Source: Planctomycetota bacterium
GTDB taxonomy: Bacteria; Planctomycetota; UBA8108; UBA1146; JAJFFE01
Assembly: GCA_020425835.1 (NCBI GenBank)
Contig: JAGQRC010000087.1
Span: forward strand, 1-9,341
DNA: 9,341 bases
Reading direction: 5' to 3'
Position 1 is the first letter of the stretch; each line of letters begins with the position of its first letter. The notes beneath the pieces are model-generated. The model was not told where the DNA came from and searched no databases. It worked only from the letters and a program-made list of their open reading frames with translations. Shown here in pieces: positions 1 through 6,799 of this stretch. The translations under genes and the position numbers were made by a program.

Positions 1-2
1 CG

Positions 3-140
3 CAGGCCTCCGTGTTGGAGATCGCCCGAACGTTGGGCCTCGACCGCCAGAACCTGCGTCGCTCGTCGAGCTTCTTCCGACGCGTTCGATCGTTGTTCTC
101 CGGACCGCCCGCGCCCGGTGCGCGAGCCCGGAAGGAGTGA
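3..140 (+). CDS. 3' end of an unidentified gene (partial); possibly FlhG/MinD-like
   Basis: An open frame runs in from the left edge and stops at TGA 138-140, giving 45 visible residues. It includes a segment VLEIARTLGLDRQNLRR followed by a basic, aromatic stretch (SSSFFRRVRSLF) and a Pro/Gly/Ala/Arg-rich tail. The stop lies three bases before the ATG of the next gene, and the Shine-Dalgarno of that gene sits inside this coding end, so the two are almost certainly cotranscribed. I do not recognise the family from the tail alone. Its position upstream of a motility sigma factor would fit FlhG (FleN/MinD-like ATPase), which often precedes fliA, but that is inference from gene order only. Confidence 0.55.
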   Translation, partial: QASVLEIARTLGLDRQNLRRSSSFFRRVRSLFSGPPAPGARARKE

Positions 141-143
141 TCC

Positions 144-536
144 ATGGGACGCTATGTCTCGACGTTCGCCCTCATCGGTTTCCTGGGCACGATCCTGTTC
201 GCCTTCTTCGGCGAGGCCTCGCTGTCGGCCGTCCTTTCCCGTGCACTTTTCTGGACCTTCGTCGGCGGGACGTTCGGCGTCGTCGTCGGCGTGGCGGCCC
301 GACGGTTGGTGGCGGAGATCCAGTTGCCCAGTGTCGAGGAGGAGATGCTCCGCGAAAGACACGAAGCGGAGCTGCGCGCCTATCGCACGCGCATGCGCGA
401 GCTCGCCGAGCGATTCCCGCGTGCCGCGCGAATCGAAGCAGTTTCCGAAGAAAACTCAGGGAGATCCCCTGCCACGGCCGATAAAGGCCGGAAGGGGACC
501 GGTACGCCCAAGAAGGGTGTGTCCTTGACTCCCTGA
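144..536 (+). CDS. Small two-helix membrane protein upstream of fliA
   Basis: This encodes 130 residues. The ATG at 144 has a good Shine-Dalgarno (AAGGAG, 132-137). Residues about 6-22 (ALIGFLGTILFAFFG) and 32-52 (SRALFWTFVGGTFGVVVGVAA) look like two transmembrane helices. They are followed by a charged, probably helical cytoplasmic segment (about 53-95, rich in Glu, Arg and Ala, with the pattern EEEMLRERHEAELRAYRTRMRELAERF) and a disordered Lys/Gly/Thr/Pro-rich tail. I do not recognise a named family. Tight coupling to the gene before it and the sigma factor 70 bases after it suggest a flagellar or motility accessory membrane protein. The reading frame is more convincing than the two overlapping frames in the same place, because it has an RBS, clean hydrophobic segments and no arginine/serine-rich shadow composition. 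Confidence 0.75.
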   Translation: MGRYVSTFALIGFLGTILFAFFGEASLSAVLSRALFWTFVGGTFGVVVGVAARRLVAEIQLPSVEEEMLRERHEAELRAYRTRMRELAERFPRAARIEAVSEENSGRSPATADKGRKGTGTPKKGVSLTP

Positions 537-606
537 TCCGAACGGCCCGCCGCCTTGATCAGACTGCCCTGAACTCGTCCTGAAATGTGGAGAGAGCGGA
601 GGACAA

Positions 607-1464
607 GTGGCGACAACCCGGACCAAGCCGAAGACCCGAACGAAGCGGGCGACGAAGTTCAATCCCCGCAAGCATCGTTTGGTCGGGAAGACGCGGATCG
701 ATGATCCAGAGCTCGAGCTCGCGTGGATCGAATACAAAGAGACCGGGAAGCAGGACCTCCGCAATCACCTGATGGAGCAGTACCTCTCCCTGGTGAAGTA
801 CATCGCCGAGCGGATCCTGGTGAAGCTGCCGCAGAACGTCGAGCTCGACGATCTCTACAGCGCTGGGATCTTCGGACTCATGGACGCCATCGACGGCTTC
901 GATCTCGAGCGCGGCGTCAAGTTCGAGACCTACTGCACGACGAGGATCCGCGGATCGATCCTCGATGCCCTGCGCGCCCTCGACTGGGTGCCGCGCATCG
1001 TCCGCAACAAGGCGCATCGGCTGGACGACGTCTACCAGGAGCTCGAGAACGAGCTCGGCCGGACCCCGACCGCGCCCGAGCTCGCCGATCGTCTCGAGCT
1101 CTCCCCGGAGGACTTCGAGGCGATGCTGCGCGAGGCGAGTGCGGTCACCATGGTCTCCCTGACCGACCAGTCCAACGACGAGGGGGAGTCCAAGACGCTG
1201 CGCAAGATCGACATCCTCGAGGACAAGCGTGGAGTCGATCCGGAGAGCGAGGCGCTCAAGCGAGAGGTCACGGAGTTCATCACGAAGTTCCTCTCCCGTA
1301 AGGAACGCCTGATCGTCCTTCTCTACTACTTCGAGGACCTGACCATGCGGGAGATCGGAGCGACCCTCGGTCTCTCGGAATCGCGGGTCTGTCAGCTCCA
1401 CTCGAGGATCGTTCTGCGGCTGCGGAACCAGCTCAAGAAATACCAGCGCGACCTCGTTCGGTAG
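607..1464 (+). CDS. fliA: RNA polymerase sigma factor, FliA/WhiG (sigma-28) family
   Basis: This is a 285-residue sigma-70-superfamily protein of the FliA/WhiG type, which directs RNA polymerase to late flagellar and chemotaxis promoters in motile bacteria. Region 2 spans about residues 38-127, with the core motif DDLYSAGIFGLMDAIDGFD and the following FETYCTTRIRGSILDALR that binds core enzyme and melts the -10. Region 3 is about 128-200, including the GRTPTAPELADRL helix-turn-helix. Region 4 is about 220-283, with the -35-binding helix-turn-helix LTMREIGATLGLSESRVCQL. The start is GTG 607, with GGAGG at 598-602 only four bases upstream. No better start exists, and it gives a basic N-terminal extension of about 30 residues ahead of the usual family start. 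An anti-sigma partner (FlgM) is not in the window. A GC-rich hairpin follows the stop. Confidence 0.93.
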   Translation: MATTRTKPKTRTKRATKFNPRKHRLVGKTRIDDPELELAWIEYKETGKQDLRNHLMEQYLSLVKYIAERILVKLPQNVELDDLYSAGIFGLMDAIDGFDLERGVKFETYCTTRIRGSILDALRALDWVPRIVRNKAHRLDDVYQELENELGRTPTAPELADRLELSPEDFEAMLREASAVTMVSLTDQSNDEGESKTLRKIDILEDKRGVDPESEALKREVTEFITKFLSRKERLIVLLYYFEDLTMREIGATLGLSESRVCQLHSRIVLRLRNQLKKYQRDLVR

Positions 1465-1510
1465 CCGGCCGGCGGCCCGACCGAAGGACGCGAACCGAGA
1501 ACAGGGCAGA

Positions 1511-1543
1511 GACCGGGCCGGACTCCACATTCCGGGCCCGGTC
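1511..1543 (+). terminator. GC-rich hairpin after fliA, likely terminator
   Basis: A 9-bp perfect stem (GACCGGGCC at 1511-1519 with GGCCCGGTC at 1535-1543) is extended inward by GGA/TCC around an 8-base loop, with a single bulged G. It lies 47 bases after the sigma-factor stop and is followed by GCTTCATT, which is a weak T-tract. Strong stem plus poor U-run suggests intrinsic termination of the motility operon, possibly assisted by Rho. Confidence 0.6.
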
Positions 1544-1645
1544 GCTTCATTACGTCTCCTCGATCGCCTCGGCTCCCACTATGATCGGCGTCGACGAGAG
1601 CGCGCGGCCCTCCCGCAGCGCTCCGCGAGCCGGAGGGGATCGTCG

Positions 1646-2902
1646 GTGGATCATTTCGAATACGTCGATGGTGAGCTCCACTGCGACGGGGTGTCCGCGC
1701 AGGCGCTGGCCGATCGTTGGGGCACACCGCTCTACGTCTACTGCTCGCGCACGATCGAGCACCACTATCGGGTCCTGACCGATGCGTTTGCTGCCGCGGA
1801 GTCTCCGCCGCTGATCTGCTACTCGGTCAAGGCGAACTCGAACCTCCACCTGCTGCGACAGATCGCAACGCTCGGCGGGGGCTTCGACGTGGTCTCCGGT
1901 GGAGAGCTCGCCCGCGTCCGAGAGATCGGAGGCGACCCCGCCCGGGTCGTCTACGCCGGAGTGGGGAAGACCTCTGCCGAGATCCGAGCCGCGGTGGATG
2001 CCGGGATCCTGCTCTTCAATGTCGAGGCCGAGTCGGAGCTGCGCCGCATCGCCGCTTGTGCTCGCGAGACCGGCCGGACGGTCGGCGTCGCCATTCGGGT
2101 CAATCCGGACGTGGACCCCAAGACCCATCGCTACATCACCACCGGCAAGAGAGAGAACAAGTTCGGCGTCGATCTCGTGGGCGCCACGCGCACGCTGAGC
2201 GCGGCGGCAGAGCTCGACGGGGTGGAGTGTCGAGGGCTGCACATCCACCTCGGCTCCCAGATCACCGATACCGCTCCCTACGTCGAAGGGGTGCGCAAGG
2301 TCATCGAGTTCCTCCGGACCGAGACGGAGCTGACGAGCACCGTTCGGTACCTCGACATCGGGGGCGGGTTCGGAGTGCACTACCGAGGTGAAGAGGCGCT
2401 CCCGGCCTCCGACTTCGCCCGCGCGATCCTTCCGGAGCTGAAGGGCACCGGACTCCGGGTGATCCTGGAGCCGGGTCGGTTCATCGTCGCGAACGCCGGG
2501 ATCCTGATCACGCGGGTGGTGACGACGAAGAAGACCGGGGGCCGCCGGTTCGTGATCTGCGACGCCGGGATGAACGACCTCGTTCGCCCCTCGCTCTACC
2601 AAGCGTTCCACCGGATCGAGCCGGTGTCGAAGAAGCCCGAGACCTCGACCTCGTTGACCGACGTCGTCGGTCCGATCTGTGAGACCGGCGACTTCCTCGG
2701 GCTCGATCGCGAGCTCGGGGAGATCGACGAGGGGGATCTCCTGGCGGTCTTCACGGCTGGTGCCTACGGCATGACGATGGCGAGCAACTACAACACTCGT
2801 CCCCGGCCTGCAGAGGTGATGGTCGAGCGGGGCAGCGACCGGTTGATCCGTCGACGCGAGACGTTCGACGACTTGGTCCGAGCCGAGCGAGAGATCGGAT
2901 GA
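1646..2902 (+). CDS. lysA: Diaminopimelate decarboxylase
   Basis: This 418-residue, PLP-dependent, fold-type III (alanine-racemase-like) decarboxylase converts meso-2,6-diaminopimelate to L-lysine, the last step of the DAP pathway, in the cytoplasm. The PLP lysine is K62 in CYSVKANSN. Other family motifs follow in order: GLHIHLGSQ, the glycine-rich phosphate-binding DIGGGFGVHY, LEPGRFIVANAG (the usual EPGR), DAGMNDLVRPSLY, the active-site CETGDFLG (cysteine from the partner subunit), and GAYGMTMASNYNTRPRPAEV near the C-terminus. Length is normal. The start is GTG 1646 with Shine-Dalgarno GGAGGGG at 1632-1638. A TATGAT hexamer at 1580-1585 could be a -10 box, but no convincing -35 accompanies it. 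The stop overlaps the next start as ATGA, so the following gene is translationally coupled. Confidence 0.96.
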   Translation: MDHFEYVDGELHCDGVSAQALADRWGTPLYVYCSRTIEHHYRVLTDAFAAAESPPLICYSVKANSNLHLLRQIATLGGGFDVVSGGELARVREIGGDPARVVYAGVGKTSAEIRAAVDAGILLFNVEAESELRRIAACARETGRTVGVAIRVNPDVDPKTHRYITTGKRENKFGVDLVGATRTLSAAAELDGVECRGLHIHLGSQITDTAPYVEGVRKVIEFLRTETELTSTVRYLDIGGGFGVHYRGEEALPASDFARAILPELKGTGLRVILEPGRFIVANAGILITRVVTTKKTGGRRFVICDAGMNDLVRPSLYQAFHRIEPVSKKPETSTSLTDVVGPICETGDFLGLDRELGEIDEGDLLAVFTAGAYGMTMASNYNTRPRPAEVMVERGSDRLIRRRETFDDLVRAEREIG

Positions 2903-4641
2903 GCGATGCCCGATGGGGCGCCGGGCCCCGCTGGGTGCATCGGTGGATACCCCCCGCGTTGTTCGTCGTGGCCTTCGGCTTGTTCGCCACATACTCGATC
3001 CCGCAGCTCACCTTCCCGTACGAGCTCAAGTATGCGGAGGGGATCGTTCTCGATCAGGCGAGGCGGGTGCACGAGCCGCCCGGACTCTACCCACCGTTCG
3101 ACGAGCCGCCCTACCTGATCAGCAACTACCCACCGGTCTACCCGATGGTCGTCAGCCTCTTCCCCAAGACCCCCGAGGCGCCCTTCCTGGTCGGACGCCT
3201 GATCTCCACGCTCTCCGTCATCGCGAGCGCCTTCCTCATTCTGATGGTCGTGCGGCGCGAGACGAACGACGCGGGTGGGCTCGTCGCCGGCGCCGTGTTC
3301 CTCCTTCTGCCGGAGGTCGACGACTTCGGGCCGCTGATGCGGGTCGACTCGTTCGCGTTGGCCCTTGGGCTGCTCGGTTTCTACTGGACGACCACTCGCT
3401 CCGCGCGTCCGGTCCGCTCGGCGCTCGGGATCGTCGCGTTCTTCTTCAGCATCTATTCGCGTCACTCGATGCTCGGTCTGCCGATCGCCGCATTCGCCCT
3501 GCGTTTCGCCCGAGAGTCCGCGCGGCGGGAGCGATGGACCGGCGGACTCGTGACGCTGGGTTGGCCGTTGGCGCTCCTCGCCCTCGGCGCAACTGCGTTC
3601 TTGGTGGCGAACATCATCTACGACGGCGAGCCCTTCAACCATCTGATCTATCTCAACCGCCTTCCGCTGACGTGGAATCGTGTGGAGATGACGTGGTTCG
3701 CCTCGATGAGTCCTTGGCGCTACCCGATCGCGATCGCCGCGTCGCTGGCGTTGGTGCCCCCGGCGGTCTTCGGCCAGGAGCGGAGTCTGCTCGCCCGCTG
3801 GGGCTTCGCCGCGGTGGTGGCCATGTTGGTGGGCGTCTTCGCGTACTTGGCGTTCTCGAGGCTGTTCAGTGAGACGGGTCTCGCTCCGACCGGCGCTCTG
3901 TTGGTGACCCGTCTCTTCCACGCGGGATGGGCGGTCTTGGTCTTCGGGAGCCTGGTGGGGTGGAGCGGGATACCCGAACGCGACGCTCCGAGTCGGACGA
4001 TCGGGCTGTTGCTGGCGTGTGGCACAGCCACGGCGGCGATGATCGGACGCGTCGGCTCGGACGTGAACTACCTGTTCGAGTACTACACGTTCATCGCGAT
4101 GGCCGTCGGACTCGCGTGGGCGCGGGCCGAGGGTTGGGTGCGCCTCCTGCTCTGGGTGATGCTGGGGACGTTCGTCGTCGCCAACCTCGCCACCTACCCC
4201 TCATCGAGGAACTCGCGACCGGAGAGGCTCCAGGGGATCGCCCGTCGCGCGTCACTGCTCGCCGAGCTCGAGCTCCTCGACGACCCGATCCTGTCCCAGG
4301 ACCCCGGGCTCCTCGCCATACTCGGACGACCGATCTACTACCAGCCGTTCATCTATCGCCAGCTGGCCGATGCTGGGATCTGGGATCCCAGCGAGCTGGC
4401 TCAGAGGGTCCGAGATCAGGAGTTCCCGGCGATCCTCGTGGTCCTCAACCGGCCGTACGCGTTCCTGGAGAACGGCGAGCCTCAGTTCGGTCCGGTCGTC
4501 GAGAACGCGCACACCGGGTTCCCGAAGGAGATCGTCGAGGCCTACCGGGAGCACTACGAACCGGATCCCGAGCACGTCGTCAGCGAGACGTTGAACCAGT
4601 GGTTCATCGAGGTGCGCTACCTCCTCCGACCCAAGAAGTAG
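2899..4641 (+). CDS. Multi-pass membrane glycosyltransferase, GT-C (GT39/GT83/ArnT-like) type
   Basis: This encodes 580 residues with a hydrophobic N-terminal three-quarters of roughly 11-12 transmembrane segments, then a soluble domain of about 150 residues. The first predicted periplasmic loop has the acidic signature of GT-C enzymes (YELKYAEGIVLD, with E42, E47 and D52), which use a lipid-phosphate-linked sugar donor. Conserved-looking loop motifs include ISNYPPVYP, MRVDSFALALG and, around residues 386-396, GSDVNYLFEYY, a pattern common in GT39-like integral membrane proteins. Family membership is judged from this architecture. Donor and acceptor cannot be read from the sequence, and transfer of a sugar onto a glycolipid, LPS or protein are all possible. 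It starts at ATG 2899 inside the lysA stop (ATGA overlap). The kinase-like genes that converge on it may act in the same envelope pathway, but that is speculative. Confidence 0.82.
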   Translation: MSDARWGAGPRWVHRWIPPALFVVAFGLFATYSIPQLTFPYELKYAEGIVLDQARRVHEPPGLYPPFDEPPYLISNYPPVYPMVVSLFPKTPEAPFLVGRLISTLSVIASAFLILMVVRRETNDAGGLVAGAVFLLLPEVDDFGPLMRVDSFALALGLLGFYWTTTRSARPVRSALGIVAFFFSIYSRHSMLGLPIAAFALRFARESARRERWTGGLVTLGWPLALLALGATAFLVANIIYDGEPFNHLIYLNRLPLTWNRVEMTWFASMSPWRYPIAIAASLALVPPAVFGQERSLLARWGFAAVVAMLVGVFAYLAFSRLFSETGLAPTGALLVTRLFHAGWAVLVFGSLVGWSGIPERDAPSRTIGLLLACGTATAAMIGRVGSDVNYLFEYYTFIAMAVGLAWARAEGWVRLLLWVMLGTFVVANLATYPSSRNSRPERLQGIARRASLLAELELLDDPILSQDPGLLAILGRPIYYQPFIYRQLADAGIWDPSELAQRVRDQEFPAILVVLNRPYAFLENGEPQFGPVVENAHTGFPKEIVEAYREHYEPDPEHVVSETLNQWFIEVRYLLRPKK

Positions 4642-4672
4642 CGGGCGGCCGAGGCCAGCGGGAGGGACGATT

Positions 4673-5605
4673 TCAGCGTCGGAGGTCGGGGTCGACCACC
4701 GCGGGGCGCGGGAGGCGGTCGTTCTCGCCGAGGCGTCGCGGATCGCGACCGAGCGCCGTGTCGACCGCCGCGGATGCGGAGCGCTGCAGTCTCGAGAGAA
4801 TCGCGTCGAACATGCCGGTCTTGGAATAATGATCGCGACGACGGCCGTCCTGCCACCGTTTGAACGTTCGATAGGTACCCCGGCCCGTCGAGCCGTGCTC
4901 GGCGATGAGCGCGAGCTGCGCGGAGTTCGAGTAGCTCTGGACGAAGGTGTCGACGAGACCTTCGAACTCCGCTTCCGCCTTTCGCGCGACCGAGCGTAGC
5001 GTGCCCGAGACCTCCTGGCACGCGGCCTCGAGCACCGGGAGCCCCGGACGAAAGCCACCTTCGAGGTCGATCTGGACGAGTCGATCTCCGAACACGATCA
5101 CGTGCTTGATCGACGCGTGCTCGGGGATCAACAGCGCCTCACCCAGTTCCAGAGCGAGCTCGTGTCGTCGAGACATGCGCTCGGAGACGCTGCTCAGCAA
5201 CTCGTGACGTCGGGCGGGCTCGGTCGTCGGCTCCTCGAACACATCGGCGACGGAAGGCCCCGGGCAGTACTCGAGCCACAGCGTGGGAAACCGCGAGAAC
5301 TCCGGTGGGGGAGGATCGTGCGAGAGGACGGGGACATCGAATCCGTGGCGGCGCCAGATCTCGAGACCCAAGCGCTCGGTCTCCCGCCGCGCGGTCGCCG
5401 ACACCCCGCGCTTGCGCTCGAAGAAACGATGGGACAGGCCCTTGATCCACTCGCCCACCAGCCCGCCACGTCGGCGGTAGACCTTGAGCAACCGGTCCAC
5501 TCCACCGACCCGATAGACGTACAGCTGGTTTCCCCCGCCGTGGCTGCCTCCGTCTTGGATCAATGCCACGCGAGTCGGAGTCTCGGAGCCTCCCCCACCG
5601 CTCAC
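4673..5605 (-). CDS. WaaP/Kdo-kinase-like protein with degenerate catalytic loop
   Basis: This encodes 310 residues from GTG 5605-5603. The N-lobe has a Gly-rich start (GGSHGGGNQLYVYRV) and a plausible ATP-binding lysine K41 (DRLLKVYRR), then an ETERLGLEIWRRHGFDVP helix. The C-lobe shows SRRHELAL, the catalytic-loop equivalent HASIKHVIVF (about 163-172) and the metal-binding position as QIDLEGG (D180). The layout is that of small bacterial lipopolysaccharide kinases (WaaP/KdkA), but His replaces the usual catalytic Asp and His168 replaces the usual Asn. It is clearly related to the neighbouring gene (shared RRHE, KHV and D-x-E pattern). I prefer GTG 5605 over the ATG at 5704 because it overlaps the upstream stop as GTGA with GGAGG just before it; the ATG would create a 103-base overlap. 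Function is unproven, and it may be a pseudokinase. Confidence 0.72.
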   Translation of the reverse strand: MSGGGGSETPTRVALIQDGGSHGGGNQLYVYRVGGVDRLLKVYRRRGGLVGEWIKGLSHRFFERKRGVSATARRETERLGLEIWRRHGFDVPVLSHDPPPPEFSRFPTLWLEYCPGPSVADVFEEPTTEPARRHELLSSVSERMSRRHELALELGEALLIPEHASIKHVIVFGDRLVQIDLEGGFRPGLPVLEAACQEVSGTLRSVARKAEAEFEGLVDTFVQSYSNSAQLALIAEHGSTGRGTYRTFKRWQDGRRRDHYSKTGMFDAILSRLQRSASAAVDTALGRDPRRLGENDRLPRPAVVDPDLRR

Positions 5606-6423
5606 CGCACCTCCAGCTTCTCCTGGAGCCGGCGCGCGACGTTGTACTTCGAGGTGGGCTTTCTCGCCCGAGACCGCAGGTTCTGGTCGAGCTGACGACC
5701 CCACCGATGGAGGAGCCGAGGATGGTCGAGGAAGAAGCCGGGTGCCGCGGCGAGGCGATCGCGCGACGGATAGTGCTCGATCGTCTCTTCGAGGAGACGC
5801 TCGCGGAGCTCCTCCGGGATGTTCTTCGAGATGTTCCAGAGGTACTGAACGATCTCGTGGCCGATCTGTTCGTCCACGCGTCGACGCGAGCGCCAGATCA
5901 TCTCGAAGTCGAACCAGAGCAACTCTTCATCGAAGATGAGGACGTGCTTGCCATCCCCGTTCTCGTGGACCAGTCGCGGATCTTGCTCGCGGATCGCGAT
6001 CTCGTGACGGCGACCCCACTCGTCGAGGAAACGACGATAGGCCGAGAACCTCTGCTCCAGATCGATCGTGCTGTCGGCCAAGTACTGGTTCAGCTTCGGC
6101 CCCGTCTTGTACTCGAACAGCATGTACCCGCCCGGGGGACAGTTGGGCGCGACGACCTCGACCTCGGGGTAAATGTCGTAGACGCGGAAGCCGTGCTTGC
6201 GCCAGGTCTCGAGGCACTCTCGCTCGATGCGGAGACGAGTCTTCGGCATGTAGGAGGTCTGCCCCGCGAACACGACGTTCTCGAAGCTCTTGTAGAGGTT
6301 GCCGACCGTGCCGCGACTCCCGTAGTAGACCTTCAGCACCGCCCAGTCATCGCGAAACGGGACCTTGTAGAGGTAGTTCCCGTTCTTGAGGAGAAGGTAG
6401 GGGGACAAGTCGTCGAACTGCAA
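5602..6423 (-). CDS. WaaP/Kdo-kinase-like protein, 5' end disrupted by an assembly artefact
   Basis: About 273 residues are readable from a possible TTG start at 6423-6421; the true start cannot be placed because an Illumina oligonucleotide sits immediately upstream. The N-lobe is short (YLLLKNGNYLYKV), with the ATP lysine in AVLKVYYGSRG and a helix ECLETWRKHGFRVYD. A hinge-like VAPNCPPGGYMLFEYKTGP follows. The C-lobe has EWGRRHEIAI, the loop LVHENGDGKHVLIF and the metal site LWFDFE. As in its neighbour, the canonical catalytic Asp and Asn positions are changed (Asn and His here). The stop overlaps the GTG of the next gene by four bases (GTGA), so the pair is translated together. The reading frame runs further upstream through the adapter as far as 6987, but that extension is artefact plus non-coding shadow. 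Substrate unknown; an envelope sugar or lipid kinase is the family-based guess. Confidence 0.7.
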   Translation of the reverse strand: MQFDDLSPYLLLKNGNYLYKVPFRDDWAVLKVYYGSRGTVGNLYKSFENVVFAGQTSYMPKTRLRIERECLETWRKHGFRVYDIYPEVEVVAPNCPPGGYMLFEYKTGPKLNQYLADSTIDLEQRFSAYRRFLDEWGRRHEIAIREQDPRLVHENGDGKHVLIFDEELLWFDFEMIWRSRRRVDEQIGHEIVQYLWNISKNIPEELRERLLEETIEHYPSRDRLAAAPGFFLDHPRLLHRWGRQLDQNLRSRARKPTSKYNVARRLQEKLEVR

Positions 6424-6425
6424 TG

Positions 6426-6457
6426 TCTCGGTGGTCGCCGTATCATTAAAAAAAAAA
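6426..6457 (-). other. Illumina P5 oligonucleotide with T10 spacer (sequencing/assembly contaminant)
   Basis: Read on the minus strand, 6457-6448 is exactly ten T. Positions 6447-6426 then match the first 22 bases of the Illumina P5 sequence (starting AATGATACGGCGACC and ending CCGAGA). Genomic-looking sequence resumes where P5 would continue TCTACAC. From memory, the surface-grafted P5 oligo is a T10 spacer plus this sequence with a cleavable U directly after the final GA, so the match covers the oligo precisely up to that point. Its translation in the kinase frame gives FFFNDTATTE, a peptide familiar from contaminated database proteins. This segment is synthetic and marks a suspect join. 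Confidence 0.95.
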
Positions 6458-6535
6458 CCGTCAGTGGACCTCGAATGGCATCCGTGGAAAGCGCGGGAGA
6501 CTACCACACTCGCCACGACGTTGCCACGTGCCGGC

Positions 6536-6564
6536 TTGCGGACGCTGTCCCAACCCCGTAGTGT
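6536..6564 (+). promoter_or_regulatory. Possible promoter of tRNA-Sec
   Basis: TTGCGG (6536-6541) and TAGTGT (6559-6564) are separated by 17 bases and lie 17 bases before the first tRNA nucleotide, placing a start site near 6571. Each hexamer matches the sigma-70 consensus at only three positions, so spacing and location are the main support. Confidence 0.3.
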
Positions 6565-6581
6565 ATCCCGGTCTATGCGAT

Positions 6582-6676
6582 GGGGGTGAATGGGTTCCTG
6601 GTGGACCTCCTGGGCTTCAAACCCACGGTGCGGCGCGAACAACGTCGCAGGTCGGTTCGATTCCGATGCACCCCCG
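6582..6676 (+). tRNA. selC: tRNA-Sec (selenocysteine, anticodon TCA)
   Basis: This 95-nt tRNA reads UGA codons as selenocysteine together with SelB. The acceptor GGGGGTG pairs with CACCCCC (6669-6675). The position that would form the eighth acceptor pair of bacterial tRNA-Sec is A6589 opposite G6668. The D stem is 6 bp (GGGTTC 6592-6597 with GGACCT 6603-6608, two wobbles) around a short loop, as expected for tRNA-Sec. The anticodon loop is CTTCAAA, with TCA at 6617-6619. The anticodon stem has TGGG/CCCA plus a C-C mismatch at its outer pair. The long variable arm is a 7-bp stem (TGCGGCG with CGTCGCA). The T arm is GTCGG-TTCGATT-CCGAT, and the discriminator is G6676. CCA is not encoded. The adjacent selD and selA genes support the identity. 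Confidence 0.94.
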
Positions 6677-6681
6677 TTCTT

Positions 6682-6781
6682 CCCGCTCGCCGCTCGGGCT
6701 GCGCCGTGGGGATGGGTGTGCTTGTTGGGGATGCTTGGGGCGTATGCGGACGTGGCCCCATGAGGTTGGGGGCCTGCTCTG
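6682..6781 (+). repeat. Degenerate tandem repeat, copy 1
   Basis: This is the first copy of an imperfect direct repeat in the non-coding G/T-rich stretch between selC and selD. It starts CCCGCTCGCCGCTCGG and ends TGAGGTTGGGGGCCTGCTCTG-like at 6761-6781. Just before that end it can form a hairpin, TGGGGC (6736-6741) with GCCCCA (6755-6760). No plausible reading frame occupies this stretch. It could be a small RNA, a decayed element or chance duplication. Confidence 0.45.
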
Positions 6782-6799
6782 TTGGTGGCTGTGGAGTGG

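Noticed and set aside
1465..1645. Lysine riboswitch upstream of lysA
   Set aside because: The gap is short and largely taken up by the fliA hairpin. I see no lysine-aptamer helices or anti-terminator.
559..3921. Long minus-strand frames opposite fliA, lysA and the glycosyltransferase
   Set aside because: They mirror strongly conserved plus-strand genes, have no RBS or recognisable motifs, and show typical antisense composition.
4372..4392. Perfect 9-bp hairpin (GCTGGGATC, 3-base loop, GATCCCAGC) inside the glycosyltransferase gene
   Set aside because: It lies in continuous coding sequence (AGIWDPSE) with no T-run or link to another feature; chance is sufficient.
4642..4672. Bidirectional terminator between the convergent glycosyltransferase and kinase genes
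   Set aside because: Only a short GGCC-GA-GGCC palindrome is visible, with no T-run on either strand.
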